DNA from: Methylobacterium sp. WL119
GTDB taxonomy: Bacteria; Pseudomonadota; Alphaproteobacteria; Rhizobiales; Beijerinckiaceae
Length of the DNA stretch: 64,000 bases
Reading direction: 5' to 3'
NCBI RefSeq assembly: GCF_008039875.1
Contig: NZ_VRUU01000005.1
Coordinates: 62,001-126,000 of the forward strand
This document shows, piece after piece, positions 7,130 through 14,694 of the stretch (positions are counted from its first letter, which is position 1; the number at the start of each line of letters is the position of its first letter). The notes under the pieces are model-generated. The model had not been told where the DNA came from. It did no database searches and saw nothing but the letters and a program-made list of their open reading frames with translations. The position numbers were made by a program, and so were the translations under genes.

Positions 7130-7614
7130 TGACCGCCGAAGCCGAAGCCGGCCTGATCCGGCCGCAGGTCGTCGCGCTCGTCGCGAAGCTACGCGCCGAC
7201 GGCCTATCCACCATGGGTGCCTACGAGGCGCTCGGCGGCATGGTCGGCAAGTCCGACACCTGGGTCCGTAAGGTCGTCGGCCGCTCGCCCGACGTCGCGA
7301 TCCGCCTGCGCGACGCGCTCAGCGTCACAGCCGCCTACCGGCGGCTCTGCACCAGCATCGAGGCCGCCGCGGACGACGCCGCCGCCAACAACGCCCTGCT
7401 CCGGGAGGAACTCCATGCGGCTGTTTCGAGCCATCGCCCGGCTGCTCGTGGAGCGTCGGGACGGGCGCCGGCTGCGGGCGCAACTGCGCGCCGTCCAGGA
7501 CGGTCGGCCGCATCCACACTGGTCCGCTCGTCTGCTGCGCCGGGTGTGCCGGCAGCGGCGGATCCGAGCCTGAACGACCTGCCGCTGTGGCGGGCGCTGA
7601 ACGAGGGAGAGTGA
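7096..7614 (+). CDS. putative DNA-binding phage protein
   Basis: 172 residues. The first 105 look like a helix-turn-helix protein: MMTAEAEAGLIRPQVVALVA, then STMGAYEALGGMVGKSDTWV and RKVVGRSPDVAIRLRD, similar to phage proteins that bind DNA through a tandem HTH. From base 7415 onward the residues become Ala/Pro/Arg low complexity and codon usage in this frame worsens while the +1 frame is clearly coding, so the last third overlaps another gene. Codon bias returns to this frame near the stop. Confidence 0.6.
   Translation: MWSKNKGRRPMMTAEAEAGLIRPQVVALVAKLRADGLSTMGAYEALGGMVGKSDTWVRKVVGRSPDVAIRLRDALSVTAAYRRLCTSIEAAADDAAANNALLREELHAAVSSHRPAARGASGRAPAAGATARRPGRSAASTLVRSSAAPGVPAAADPSLNDLPLWRALNEGE
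7415..7573 (+). CDS. nested small basic protein inside preceding gene
   Basis: 52 codons in another frame: MRLFRAIARLLVERRDGRRL followed by an Arg-rich tail. GGGAGGAA lies 5 bases before the ATG, the best ribosome site in the area, and the third codon positions are about 80% G or C against a poor pattern in the overlapping frame. The protein is very basic and amphipathic. Likely a true overlapping gene; function unknown. Confidence 0.5.
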   Translation: MRLFRAIARLLVERRDGRRLRAQLRAVQDGRPHPHWSARLLRRVCRQRRIRA

Positions 7615-7616
7615 CG

Positions 7617-7925
7617 ATGGTGGATGGTGGCGAGCAGCTGCGCGGGTTCGCGGCGAACGAGGCGCTCAAGCAGGGCGTGGCGCCGTTCGGCGACGCGATC
7701 CAGGCCCTGAAGGCTGGCCTGCGCGTCGCCCGCGCCGGGTGGAACGGCAAGGGCATGTGGCTCTCGCTGGTCACGACCTGGAGCGGAAACGTCGGCCCGG
7801 CTCCCGAGCAGTATGCCCTGCTGCCCTTCATCTGCATGCGCACCGTGCAGGCTGACTTCGTCCCTTGGCTCGCCTCGCAGACGGACATGCTCGCCGACGA
7901 CTGGATGGTCGTCCCCGCCGCCTGA
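7617..7925 (+). CDS. Tad2/DUF2829-family protein (anti-Thoeris type)
   Basis: 102 residues. Residues 24-48 contain FGDAIQALKAGLRVAR and GWNGKGMWL, and residues 71-96 contain CMRTVQADFVPWLASQTD followed by MLADDW. These are the hallmark blocks of DUF2829. Members named Tad2 bind the cyclic ADP-ribose isomer made by Thoeris TIR proteins and so block that defence. Full length for the family. It sits in the early rightward operon, where anti-defence proteins are useful soon after entry. Ligand binding by this member is inferred, not shown; some DUF2829 proteins may do something else. Confidence 0.85.
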   Translation: MVDGGEQLRGFAANEALKQGVAPFGDAIQALKAGLRVARAGWNGKGMWLSLVTTWSGNVGPAPEQYALLPFICMRTVQADFVPWLASQTDMLADDWMVVPAA

Positions 7926-7982
7926 TCCCGCACCACCGGGCGGCGCGCGGCGTCGCTCGGCTCACCCTCCAGGAGCACGAGC

Positions 7983-8588
7983 ATGGGCCACTACACGAAG
8001 AAGCCAGTCACCGTGGAAGCGATACTCTGGGCCGGCACCTCCATCGTCGGGGGCGCGCCCGCTTGGATCAGCGAAGCGCTTCAGAAGGATCCGCACGAGC
8101 CCGGCGCGATATTTCGCCTGGACGACGACGTGCACATCTTCACGACCGAGGGCGTGATGATCGCGCGACCCGGCGACTGGATCATCCGCGGCGTCGAGGG
8201 CGAGATCTACCCGTGCCGGGACTCGGTGTTCCAGGCGACCTACGCCGTCGCCTCTGCTGCTCCCGACGGTAGCGGCACGCCGGCCATCACCCGCGGCGAG
8301 GCGGACGCCATCGTCGAGGCCTCCACCGCCCCGCGTGTCACCGCGGACGCGATCAAGGCCAAGATCGCCAGCGCGGACTTCTTCCGCTCGGGCGTGCTGA
8401 CGATCTGCATCATCGAGATGGTGAGCGGCTTCACCTTCGTCGGCAAGTCGGCCTGCGTCTCGCCGGAGAACTACGACCAGGCCGCCGGCGAGCGCTACGC
8501 CTACGACGACGCCTTCCGGCAGATCTGGGCCTTCGAGGCCTACCTGCTGCGCGAGCAGCTGTCGGCGGCCTCGAACCAGGCGGCCTGA
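7983..8588 (+). CDS. phage protein with C-terminal N4 gp49/Sf6 gp66-type domain
   Basis: 201 residues in two modules. Residues 1-90 (KPVTVEAILW, then TTEGVMIARPGDWIIRGVEG and IYPCRDSVF) match a widespread small phage protein. Residues about 110-195 (VTADAIKAKIASADFF, CIIEMVSGFTFVGKSACV, GERYAYDDAFRQIWAFEAYL) match the gp49/gp66 family. The two usually occur as separate proteins, so this is a fusion. No enzymatic role is known for either. It is the second gene after the Tad2-like gene. Confidence 0.75.
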   Translation: MGHYTKKPVTVEAILWAGTSIVGGAPAWISEALQKDPHEPGAIFRLDDDVHIFTTEGVMIARPGDWIIRGVEGEIYPCRDSVFQATYAVASAAPDGSGTPAITRGEADAIVEASTAPRVTADAIKAKIASADFFRSGVLTICIIEMVSGFTFVGKSACVSPENYDQAAGERYAYDDAFRQIWAFEAYLLREQLSAASNQAA

Positions 8589-8591
8589 TCG

Positions 8592-8939
8592 ATGGCGCCC
8601 TTCGCCCCGAACTTCGAGACCGTGAAGCGCGTCGAGGCGTACCCGATCGCCGCCGTTGGTCCGACGTGGGTCACGGTCGATCTGCCGAACGGCGGGCAAC
8701 GCTCGGTGCCGGTGACGGAGGGCTTCTCGGCGCGCCAGCCCGCCGTCGGCGACATGCTCGTCCGGTACGTCGACGGCTACCTCTCGCACTGCCCGGCCGA
8801 GATTTTCTGGCGGGATGCAGTGCCGCTCGACGCGAACCTCGTCGAGCCCGCCCGCGCGCCGGTCCGCACGCCCGTCGTCGAGGAGCCGCGCGTGCCACGG
8901 CGCGACGCCGGTCTGCCGCACGGCCGCCCGCATCCCTGA
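8592..8939 (+). CDS. hypothetical phage protein
   Basis: 115 residues starting 3 bases after the preceding stop. Residues 1-75 form a beta-rich domain with VGDMLVRYVDGYLSHCPAEIF, a pattern seen in small phage proteins next to gp49-like genes; the C-terminal 40 residues are a Pro/Arg-rich tail. Function unknown. Confidence 0.6.
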   Translation: MAPFAPNFETVKRVEAYPIAAVGPTWVTVDLPNGGQRSVPVTEGFSARQPAVGDMLVRYVDGYLSHCPAEIFWRDAVPLDANLVEPARAPVRTPVVEEPRVPRRDAGLPHGRPHP

Positions 8940-8969
8940 CCTTCCGCCGTCACCCCGAGGAGAGCCCCT

Positions 8970-9173
8970 ATGCGCAACCCCGTGTCCGCCTTTTTCGATC
9001 TCCTGAAGAGCGCGTTCCCCGAGACTCGCGAGCGCTTCGCGGCCGCCGAGAAGGATTTGGCGGACCACATCACGGCCGAGATCGAATCCGCCGTCGCGCC
9101 GCTGCGCGATGAGATCGCCGCCCTGCGCGCGGAGATCGGCGGGACCGCTCCGACGCCGCCTGCCGCGGCCTGA
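8970..9173 (+). CDS. small coiled-coil protein
   Basis: 67 residues. After FFDLLKSAFPETRERF the middle is an uninterrupted amphipathic helix (heptads across AAEKDLADHITAEIESA and beyond), ending in an Ala/Pro tail. GAGGAGAG precedes the start. Function unknown; may pair with the following helical protein. Confidence 0.5.
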   Translation: MRNPVSAFFDLLKSAFPETRERFAAAEKDLADHITAEIESAVAPLRDEIAALRAEIGGTAPTPPAAA

Positions 9174-9178
9174 CGGCG

Positions 9179-9619
9179 GTGCGCAGCGCCTTCCTCGAAT
9201 CCTTCTTCCCGTTCGGACGCCGCCGGCCGTCCGATCAGGCTCCCCTCGCCGGCATCCGGATCCAGCTCATGAGCCTGCAACAGACCATCGACACCCTCGC
9301 CTCGGACGTGAAGCTCAGCGCCACGGTGACGATGCAGACCGCCGCCCTCGCTGCGGCCACCGCCGTCTCGGTGAAGGCGATCGGCGAGACCGTCGCCAAG
9401 CTGGCCGCGGACAAGGGCATCAACACGACGGCGGCCGACGCTTCGCTCGAGGGCCTCGGCGAGCACCTGTCGGCTCTGGTGACGACGACGGGCCAGACCG
9501 GGGCGACGCTGCCCGGAACCGATGCGGCTCCGGCCGCCGGCGCAGCCACAGGCTCGACCTCCGAAGCGACTGCCGAGGCGCCGGCGACGGAGACCGAGAA
9601 GCCGCCCGCCGCAGCTTGA
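9179..9619 (+). CDS. helical hypothetical protein
   Basis: 146 residues if the GTG at 9179 is used, or 117 from ATG 9269 (MSLQQTIDTLASDV). Upstream codons look coding, so the long form is listed. The centre is an Ala/Thr-rich amphipathic helix similar to small phage proteins in which bundle-forming helices follow each other; the tail is Ala/Pro/Glu-rich and disordered. Function unknown. Confidence 0.5.
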   Translation: MRSAFLESFFPFGRRRPSDQAPLAGIRIQLMSLQQTIDTLASDVKLSATVTMQTAALAAATAVSVKAIGETVAKLAADKGINTTAADASLEGLGEHLSALVTTTGQTGATLPGTDAAPAAGAATGSTSEATAEAPATETEKPPAAA

Positions 9620-9712
9620 CCTTACCCAGTACGAAAACCGCCCGGCCTGCTGGGGAGCATGGCGCCGGGCGGTCCCCCTGAACGCGGGCGATGGGCCCGC
9701 ATGGAGAGCACC

Positions 9713-10471
9713 ATGGAAAACACGGCACACACCTCACTGCAAGCCGCCGCCGTCGCGCAGCTCGCGGCCGAAACCTTGTCCGGCGACGTCCGCGACGTGC
9801 TGCTCACTCAGGTGAGGGGCATGCAGATTCCTTGGTCGCAGCTGTCCGAGAAGGATCAGCAGTGGCGGATCGAGGCCATCCAGAAGCTGGCCGAGACGGT
9901 CGTCCGGCGGGCGATGACTGTCGTCGCGCATCAGGGCTTTACGCACCTCGATGTGCGGATCGCCACCAAGGGCAAGTTCGGTGACGGCGGGATCGAGCTG
10001 ACGGCGAACGCCCCGTTCACGGTCGACAACATGATGCGGCTGGCCGAGCACAAGGGCGGTTCCGCGATCCTGGTTCTGACCGAGGTCGGCGAGTTCTTCG
10101 GGCAGCGCCGCGCTGCGCGGGCCGAGCCCGACCAGCGGGCGATGCCGCTCGGCGAGGACGAGGGCGTGGACGAGACGGCGCTTGAGGCCGAGGGCGTGTC
10201 TTACGCTGCGACGCTCCGCATGATCGAAGCGGCCCCCGAGCTGATCGGGCTGACCTTCGACCTGACCGCCTACACCGAGGAGGAACGGGCGGACCTCGCG
10301 TCGAAGATCATCGAGAAGAAGGGCAAGGTCTATCTCGGGCCGGAGGATGCTGCAGACGGCGGGGCCGGGGCCCCGGCCGACAGCGCCGAGACGCAGGAGC
10401 CCGCGCCGGAGGCCGCCCCCAAGACCGCGCGTCGCACGCGCCGTCAGATCCGCGAGACGGAAGCCGCCTGA
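9713..10471 (+). CDS. hypothetical phage early protein
   Basis: 252 residues from ATG 9713, which has GGAG 6 bases upstream; a Met 12 bases earlier is possible. The N-terminal 100 residues are helical, followed by a beta-rich stretch (LDVRIATKGKFGDGGIELTA). A long acidic linker leads to a basic tail (TARRTRRQIRE). The basic tail could contact DNA. It stands directly upstream of a nuclease-like gene and the helicase block, so a DNA-metabolism role is reasonable but unproven. Confidence 0.6.
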   Translation: MENTAHTSLQAAAVAQLAAETLSGDVRDVLLTQVRGMQIPWSQLSEKDQQWRIEAIQKLAETVVRRAMTVVAHQGFTHLDVRIATKGKFGDGGIELTANAPFTVDNMMRLAEHKGGSAILVLTEVGEFFGQRRAARAEPDQRAMPLGEDEGVDETALEAEGVSYAATLRMIEAAPELIGLTFDLTAYTEEERADLASKIIEKKGKVYLGPEDAADGGAGAPADSAETQEPAPEAAPKTARRTRRQIRETEAA

Positions 10472-10473
10472 CC

Positions 10474-10851
10474 ATGAACGCCCCCGTGCTGCCCCGGAAG
10501 GCCGGCCTGGGGGCGTCCGTTCTCGCGCTCGGACGCCTCAAGACCGGCGAGATGAACAAGACCGAGGCCGCGTACGCGCGGCACCTTGAGGGGCTGAAGG
10601 CTGCCGGTGAGGTCGCCTGGTACCGGTTCGAGGGCCTCAAGTTCCGGCTCGCCGACGGGTGCTTCTACACGCCCGACTTCGCCGTGATGCGCGGCGACGG
10701 CGCGATGGAGTGCCACGAGGTCAAGGGCCACTGGAGCGACGACGCGCGGGTCAAGATCAAGGTCGCAGCCGAAATGTACCCGCTGCGGTTCCTGGCGATC
10801 CGCGTCCTAGCGAAGAAGCACGGCGGCGGCTGGGAGGTCGAGGACTTCTGA
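10474..10851 (+). CDS. DUF1064 phage nuclease-like protein (PD-(D/E)xK type)
   Basis: 125 residues. MNKTEAAYARHLEGLKAAGE, then YRFEGLKFRLADGCFYTPDF and ECHEVKGHW are the DUF1064 signature. YTPDF and HEVKG give the PD...ExK residues of a PD-(D/E)xK nuclease fold (Asp in TPDF, Glu and Lys in EVK). Members are small phage endonuclease-like proteins, possibly Holliday-junction or VSR-like. It lies 2 bases after the preceding gene and overlaps the next (TGATG), upstream of the helicase. Activity is predicted from the residues only. Confidence 0.75.
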   Translation: MNAPVLPRKAGLGASVLALGRLKTGEMNKTEAAYARHLEGLKAAGEVAWYRFEGLKFRLADGCFYTPDFAVMRGDGAMECHEVKGHWSDDARVKIKVAAEMYPLRFLAIRVLAKKHGGGWEVEDF

Positions 10852-11102
10852 TGCTCGACGCTCGCGCCATCGCCCACCATCCGCCCGCCGTCCAGCGCCT
10901 GCTGGTGTGGTCCGCGCTCGGCTGCCGCCTCGTCCGCGAGGCCGGTCGCTGGCGGTTGGAGAAGCCCGCCGACATGCCGCGCGGCCGCGGGCCGGCGCCG
11001 ACCCCAATCCAGGACCGCACTGCGCGGGCCGCCATCGCCGCCGGCGCCCAGACGGGCGCGCCGGCCGACCTGTTCACCACCGACCACCGCCAGGCGGCGT
11101 AG
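10851..11102 (+). CDS. hypothetical phage protein
   Basis: 83 residues starting in the TGATG overlap with the nuclease gene. Helical N-terminal half (AVQRLLVWSALGCRLVREAG) and an Ala/Pro-rich tail. No motif recognised. Confidence 0.5.
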   Translation: MLDARAIAHHPPAVQRLLVWSALGCRLVREAGRWRLEKPADMPRGRGPAPTPIQDRTARAAIAAGAQTGAPADLFTTDHRQAA

Positions 11103-11106
11103 CGCC

Positions 11107-11412
11107 ATGAGCGAAGCCTTTCCGGACTGGATCGCCGACCAGGCGCGCGCCGAGCGCGACATGGTCGATCGCTTTCACGACCTCGACGCGGTGCTGCTGC
11201 GCGTCGATGGCTATGCGCGGGACGCCGACGAGCGTGCCGCCCTTCTTGACCGTCTGACGAACGCCTCCGGTGCAGCGCGCCGGGTGGAGGCGGCAGACCT
11301 CCGACAGCTGATCGCGATCGCTGCGCACCACTTCGCGAACCTCGACCGCGTGCACCTGATCGAGGAGCCGGCGCTGTCGCGGAAGTCCCGGTTTCGGGAG
11401 GAGCGCGCATGA
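11107..11412 (+). CDS. hypothetical helical phage protein
   Basis: 101 residues, almost fully helical (ARAERDMVDRFHDLDAVLLR). It overlaps the next gene by ATGA. The tight chain from 10474 to 13630 argues for a single DNA-replication/recombination transcript. Function unknown. Confidence 0.5.
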   Translation: MSEAFPDWIADQARAERDMVDRFHDLDAVLLRVDGYARDADERAALLDRLTNASGAARRVEAADLRQLIAIAAHHFANLDRVHLIEEPALSRKSRFREERA

Positions 11413-11999
11413 CGGCCCGGCGCTCTGTAGATCCCGAACGCGAGCAGGTGCGAGGCTCGCCGCTGCGCGCCGTCGACCTCGACTGGCTGCGCGGCCAGGG
11501 CCTGACCGGCTGCCTGACGGCCTGGGGCCCGGCCCATCGATTCGACGTGCTGCTGCGCGACCGCGTCGCCTTCATGCGCGGCCGCCGCTTCGAGTTCCTG
11601 CGCCATCTGCAGGGCGAGGACGTGGAGCGGGTCGTCGCCTACACGCTGCTCGCCCGCGACGCCGGCGGCGCGCCGCTCGACGTCGTCGCGTGGCACCCGC
11701 GCACCGGCCGCGTCGCGACTTGGCTCGGGCGCACCGGCCTCCTCGGGCTGGAACACCCCTGCCCGGCGACGGCGGACGATCCGCTTATCGTGTTTCCCGA
11801 TCCGCTGACCTGGCTCGCTGGGTCCCGCCGCGGTGTCGTCGTGGTCGACGAGCGCCTCGCGCGGCCGGATCTGCTCGAGGCCGGGTCGATCCAGGCCGCG
11901 GACATCGCGCACGGGGCGAAGCTCAAGGCGATGCTTGAGCGCGTGCGCCTGCCGCGGATCACCGTGCCGACGTCCTCGATCCGGTCGGTAGCCGCATGA
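11409..11999 (+). CDS. conserved-type protein beside replicative helicase
   Basis: 196 residues, overlapping both neighbours by four bases. Mixed alpha/beta: LDVVAWHPRTGRVATWLGR, then DDPLIVFPDPLTWLAGSRRG and VVVVDERLAR. The alternation of strands and Asp-containing turns could suit a nucleotide- or DNA-binding fold, and coupling to the helicase gene suggests a replication partner. No named family can be assigned. Confidence 0.55.
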   Translation: MTARRSVDPEREQVRGSPLRAVDLDWLRGQGLTGCLTAWGPAHRFDVLLRDRVAFMRGRRFEFLRHLQGEDVERVVAYTLLARDAGGAPLDVVAWHPRTGRVATWLGRTGLLGLEHPCPATADDPLIVFPDPLTWLAGSRRGVVVVDERLARPDLLEAGSIQAADIAHGAKLKAMLERVRLPRITVPTSSIRSVAA

Positions 12000-13630
12000 A
12001 CGAGGTCGTCACGCTTCACCACGGCCAACGCGAAACGAAGAAGCTCAACCGCGAGGCGGCGGACCTCGCCCGCTCGCGCTGGGGCCGGGACCTGCCCGTC
12101 GTCCAGGTGATGGCGGCGGAGATGCCGCGTGTCGTCGACGAGGCCGAGGAGACACTGATCGAGGCGGGTGCGCCCGTCTTCACCCGGGCCGGGGCGCTCG
12201 TCCGCCCCGTGTCGGAGCTGCTGCCGTCGACCAGCGGGCAACTCGCCCGCGTCGCGCACCTGCGCCCGCTCTGCAAAGCGTCGCTCGCGGACATCCTCGG
12301 GCAGACGATGCGATTCCAGCGCTGGGACGAGCGCCGGCAGTCCTTCGTGAACATGGACGTACCGCCGGTGGTGGCCGAGACGATGCTGGCCCGGCAGGGG
12401 CAGTGGCGCCTCCCGCCGCTCGCCGGGATCATCACCACGCCGACGCTGCGCGCCGACGGCACGCTGCTGTCTGAGCCCGGGTATGATCCGGAGACGCGCC
12501 TGTTCGTCATGCTCGACGAGGGCTTCACGCTCGGCCCCCTGCCGGAGCGACCGACCCGCGCCGATGTGGAAGCGGCTTTGAAGCTGCTGCTCGACCTGCT
12601 GTCCGGCTTCCCCTTCGTCGGACCCGTAGATCGCGCGGTCGCGCTGTCCGGGATCATCACCTCGGTGCTGCGACCTGGACTGCCGACGGCGCCTGCGCAC
12701 GGCATCCGGGCGCACACCGCCGGCACCGGCAAAAGCCTGATGGTCGACCTGTTCTCGGCGATCGCGCTCGGCCGGCCCTGCCCCGTGATCGCCGTCGGCA
12801 AGACGGAGGAGGAGACCGAGAAGCGCCTGGGCGCCCTGCTCCTGAACGCCGTCTCGGTGATCTCCATCGACAACGTCAACGGCGAGCTCGGCGGCGACCT
12901 GCTCTGCCAGATGACGGAGCGGCCCTTGGTTCGCGTCCGCAAGCTCGGGACGAGCGAGGCGCCGGAGATCGAGTGCCGGTCAATGGTATTCGCCACCGGC
13001 AACAACCTGGTGCTGGTCGGCGACATGACGCGGCGGACGGTGCTCTGCACGCTCGACGCCGGCGTGGAGCGACCGGAGACGCGCGAGTTCGAATTCGATC
13101 CGATCCAGCGCGTGATCGAGGACCGCGGGAAGTACGTTGCCGCGGCGCTCACCATCGCGCGCGCCTATCGCGTCGCCGGCTTCCCGAAGCGATGCGTGCC
13201 GCTCGGGAGCTATGGCGTCTGGTCCGACACGGTGCGCTCGGCCCTGATGTGGCTCGGCGAGGCCGATCCGGCGGCGAGCATGGAGACCATGCGCGACGAG
13301 GATCCGGAGCTGCTGGAGATCCGGAGCCTGCTCGCCCACTGGCGCGACAACCTCGCGGAGGCGTCCTTCTACACGGCGAGCCAGGTCATCGACACGGCCA
13401 TCGAGAAGGACACCGGAGGTGGCTTCCTGAGGCCCGAGTTCCGCGACCTGCTGCTGCGCATCGCCGGCGACGGGCCTGTCGTGTCGAGCAAGCGCCTAGG
13501 GCGGCGCCTCGTGAAGATGCACGGGCGCGTGGTCGGCCAGATGCGGCTCGACCTGCGGGCGGACGAGAAACGCGGCAATCGCTTCGCGCTGTCGAAGATC
13601 CGCGTCTGGGACGGGACGGGCGAGGAATGA
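11996..13630 (+). CDS. phage replicative helicase/ATPase
   Basis: 544 residues. Walker A TAGTGKSL is at about 241-248 and Walker B VISIDNVNG at about 288-296, followed by an Asn/Arg-rich sensor stretch (VFATGNNLVLVGDMTRRT) typical of SF3-like and D5-like viral helicases. The N-terminal 230 residues have no primase motif, so it probably works with the host primase or with the preceding protein. The C-terminal 130 residues look like a winged-helix DNA-binding part. This is the replication centre of the early operon; the transcript then reaches a strong inverted repeat. Confidence 0.8.
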   Translation: MNEVVTLHHGQRETKKLNREAADLARSRWGRDLPVVQVMAAEMPRVVDEAEETLIEAGAPVFTRAGALVRPVSELLPSTSGQLARVAHLRPLCKASLADILGQTMRFQRWDERRQSFVNMDVPPVVAETMLARQGQWRLPPLAGIITTPTLRADGTLLSEPGYDPETRLFVMLDEGFTLGPLPERPTRADVEAALKLLLDLLSGFPFVGPVDRAVALSGIITSVLRPGLPTAPAHGIRAHTAGTGKSLMVDLFSAIALGRPCPVIAVGKTEEETEKRLGALLLNAVSVISIDNVNGELGGDLLCQMTERPLVRVRKLGTSEAPEIECRSMVFATGNNLVLVGDMTRRTVLCTLDAGVERPETREFEFDPIQRVIEDRGKYVAAALTIARAYRVAGFPKRCVPLGSYGVWSDTVRSALMWLGEADPAASMETMRDEDPELLEIRSLLAHWRDNLAEASFYTASQVIDTAIEKDTGGGFLRPEFRDLLLRIAGDGPVVSSKRLGRRLVKMHGRVVGQMRLDLRADEKRGNRFALSKIRVWDGTGEE

Positions 13631-13657
13631 CGCGCGTCCGCACCGGTGGGGTTTTGT

Positions 13658-13742
13658 GGGGTTTCTGGGGTTTTTTCCGGCCCCTATACGCGCGCACGCA
13701 GCCGAGGATGCGTAGGTGTACTAAAATAACCCCAGAAACCCC
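13658..13742. repeat. 15-bp perfect inverted repeat behind helicase gene
   Basis: GGGGTTTCTGGGGTT at 13658-13672 and its exact complement at 13728-13742 enclose 55 bases. The right arm is extended by a direct repeat (CCCCAGAAACCC motif twice) and the left arm begins with another GGGGTTTTG unit and ends in a T6 run. It may be a terminator, a replication-origin structure or a protein-binding site. The whole gap 13631-13827 has no good gene; an open frame continues through it but the encoded peptide only reflects the repeat. Confidence 0.7.
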
Positions 13743-13827
13743 CAGAAACCCCCAATACCTTCCTGAACAGGTCCGGGCAGGACTGATCGGGAAAGGTCGT
13801 TCTCTCCTGCCCGGAGAGGACGTCACC

Positions 13828-14247
13828 ATGTCGAGCCAAGCCCAGCCGATCGACCTCACCAGCACCACCGCCCAGATCGCGGCCGCCTACGTCTCCCGGA
13901 ACCACGTCCAGGCCTCCGAGCTGCCGGGCATGCTCCGGACGATTCACGGGGCGCTGGCCGGCCTGGGGCAACCCGCGGCGGCTCCCGCGCCCGCCAAGCC
14001 GACCGAGGCGCAGATCCGCGCCTCCATCCGGCCGGACGCGCTCGTGAGCTTCGAGGACGGCAAGCCCTACAAGGCCCTGCGCCGGCACCTGACGCTGCGG
14101 GGGCTGTCGCCTGCGGATTACCGCCGGAAGCACGGCCTGCCGATCGACTATCCGATGACGTCGGCGGACTACTCCGCGCGTCGCTCGGCAATCTCGCAGG
14201 CGATCCAGGTCGGGCGCGGTGCGCCGGTCCTTCAGGCTGCCGAGTAG
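13828..14247 (+). CDS. phage-borne MucR/Ros-family transcriptional regulator
   Basis: 139 residues from ATG 13828 with GGAGAGG upstream. SFEDGKPYKALRRHLTLRGL and then LSPADYRRKHGLPIDYPM are the MucR/Ros DNA-binding core. The Cys pair and the second His of the Ros zinc finger are replaced (Ser, Asp, Arg), as in the zinc-free MucR relatives of Rhizobiales. MucR proteins bind AT-rich sites and shape host gene expression. A host copy with the same core is at 55171-55578, so this one may modulate host or phage genes. Its own promoter region contains the inverted repeat. Confidence 0.85.
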   Translation: MSSQAQPIDLTSTTAQIAAAYVSRNHVQASELPGMLRTIHGALAGLGQPAAAPAPAKPTEAQIRASIRPDALVSFEDGKPYKALRRHLTLRGLSPADYRRKHGLPIDYPMTSADYSARRSAISQAIQVGRGAPVLQAAE

Positions 14248-14285
14248 TTCCGCCCTGATCGAACCGCCGGGAGAGGCCGGCATGC

Positions 14286-14633
14286 GTGACGAACACACCA
14301 ACGCCGGGGCCGCGAGCCCTGGCCTACCCGCCGCGGTACAGCCATCGCCAAGTCGCGGCGTGGGTGATCTCAGGCCTCACGGACAAGCCGCCGATGCCGG
14401 GCCTCGGTGAAGCGCCGTCCGACGTGCGGATGCGGCGCCTCGTCGAGCGGCACGTGCCGGACCGGGAGCACCGGGAGCAGCTGAAGGCCTGGTCTCGCGC
14501 ACAGTCCGACGACGGCGCATTCCGCGAGGCCTGCCGGCTGCGGGGCTGGAACCGCACCTCGGCGCAGCGGCACGTCGACCTCGCGCTCGCACAGATCTTC
14601 CTCGTGATGTGCACGGCGGATTGTGCGCTGTAG
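14286..14633 (+). CDS. hypothetical protein, possible HTH
   Basis: 115 residues from GTG 14286. After a Pro-rich start, HRQVAAWVISGLTDKP and the C-terminal FREACRLRGWNRTSAQRHVD look like helix-turn-helix units such as those in small phage regulators. It follows the MucR gene by 38 bases. Function unknown; a late-gene regulator is one possibility from position. Confidence 0.5.
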   Translation: MTNTPTPGPRALAYPPRYSHRQVAAWVISGLTDKPPMPGLGEAPSDVRMRRLVERHVPDREHREQLKAWSRAQSDDGAFREACRLRGWNRTSAQRHVDLALAQIFLVMCTADCAL

Positions 14634-14694
14634 CTGCCTCGGCACGTTGGCTGAACCTCTCCCTAAACGTCCGAGAAGAGCGGGGAGCCAACCA

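Noticed and set aside
12973-13827. Extension of the MucR reading frame leftward into the helicase gene
   Set aside because: The frame is open only because of base composition; MucR proteins start at MSSQAQ-type N termini and a ribosome site precedes 13828.
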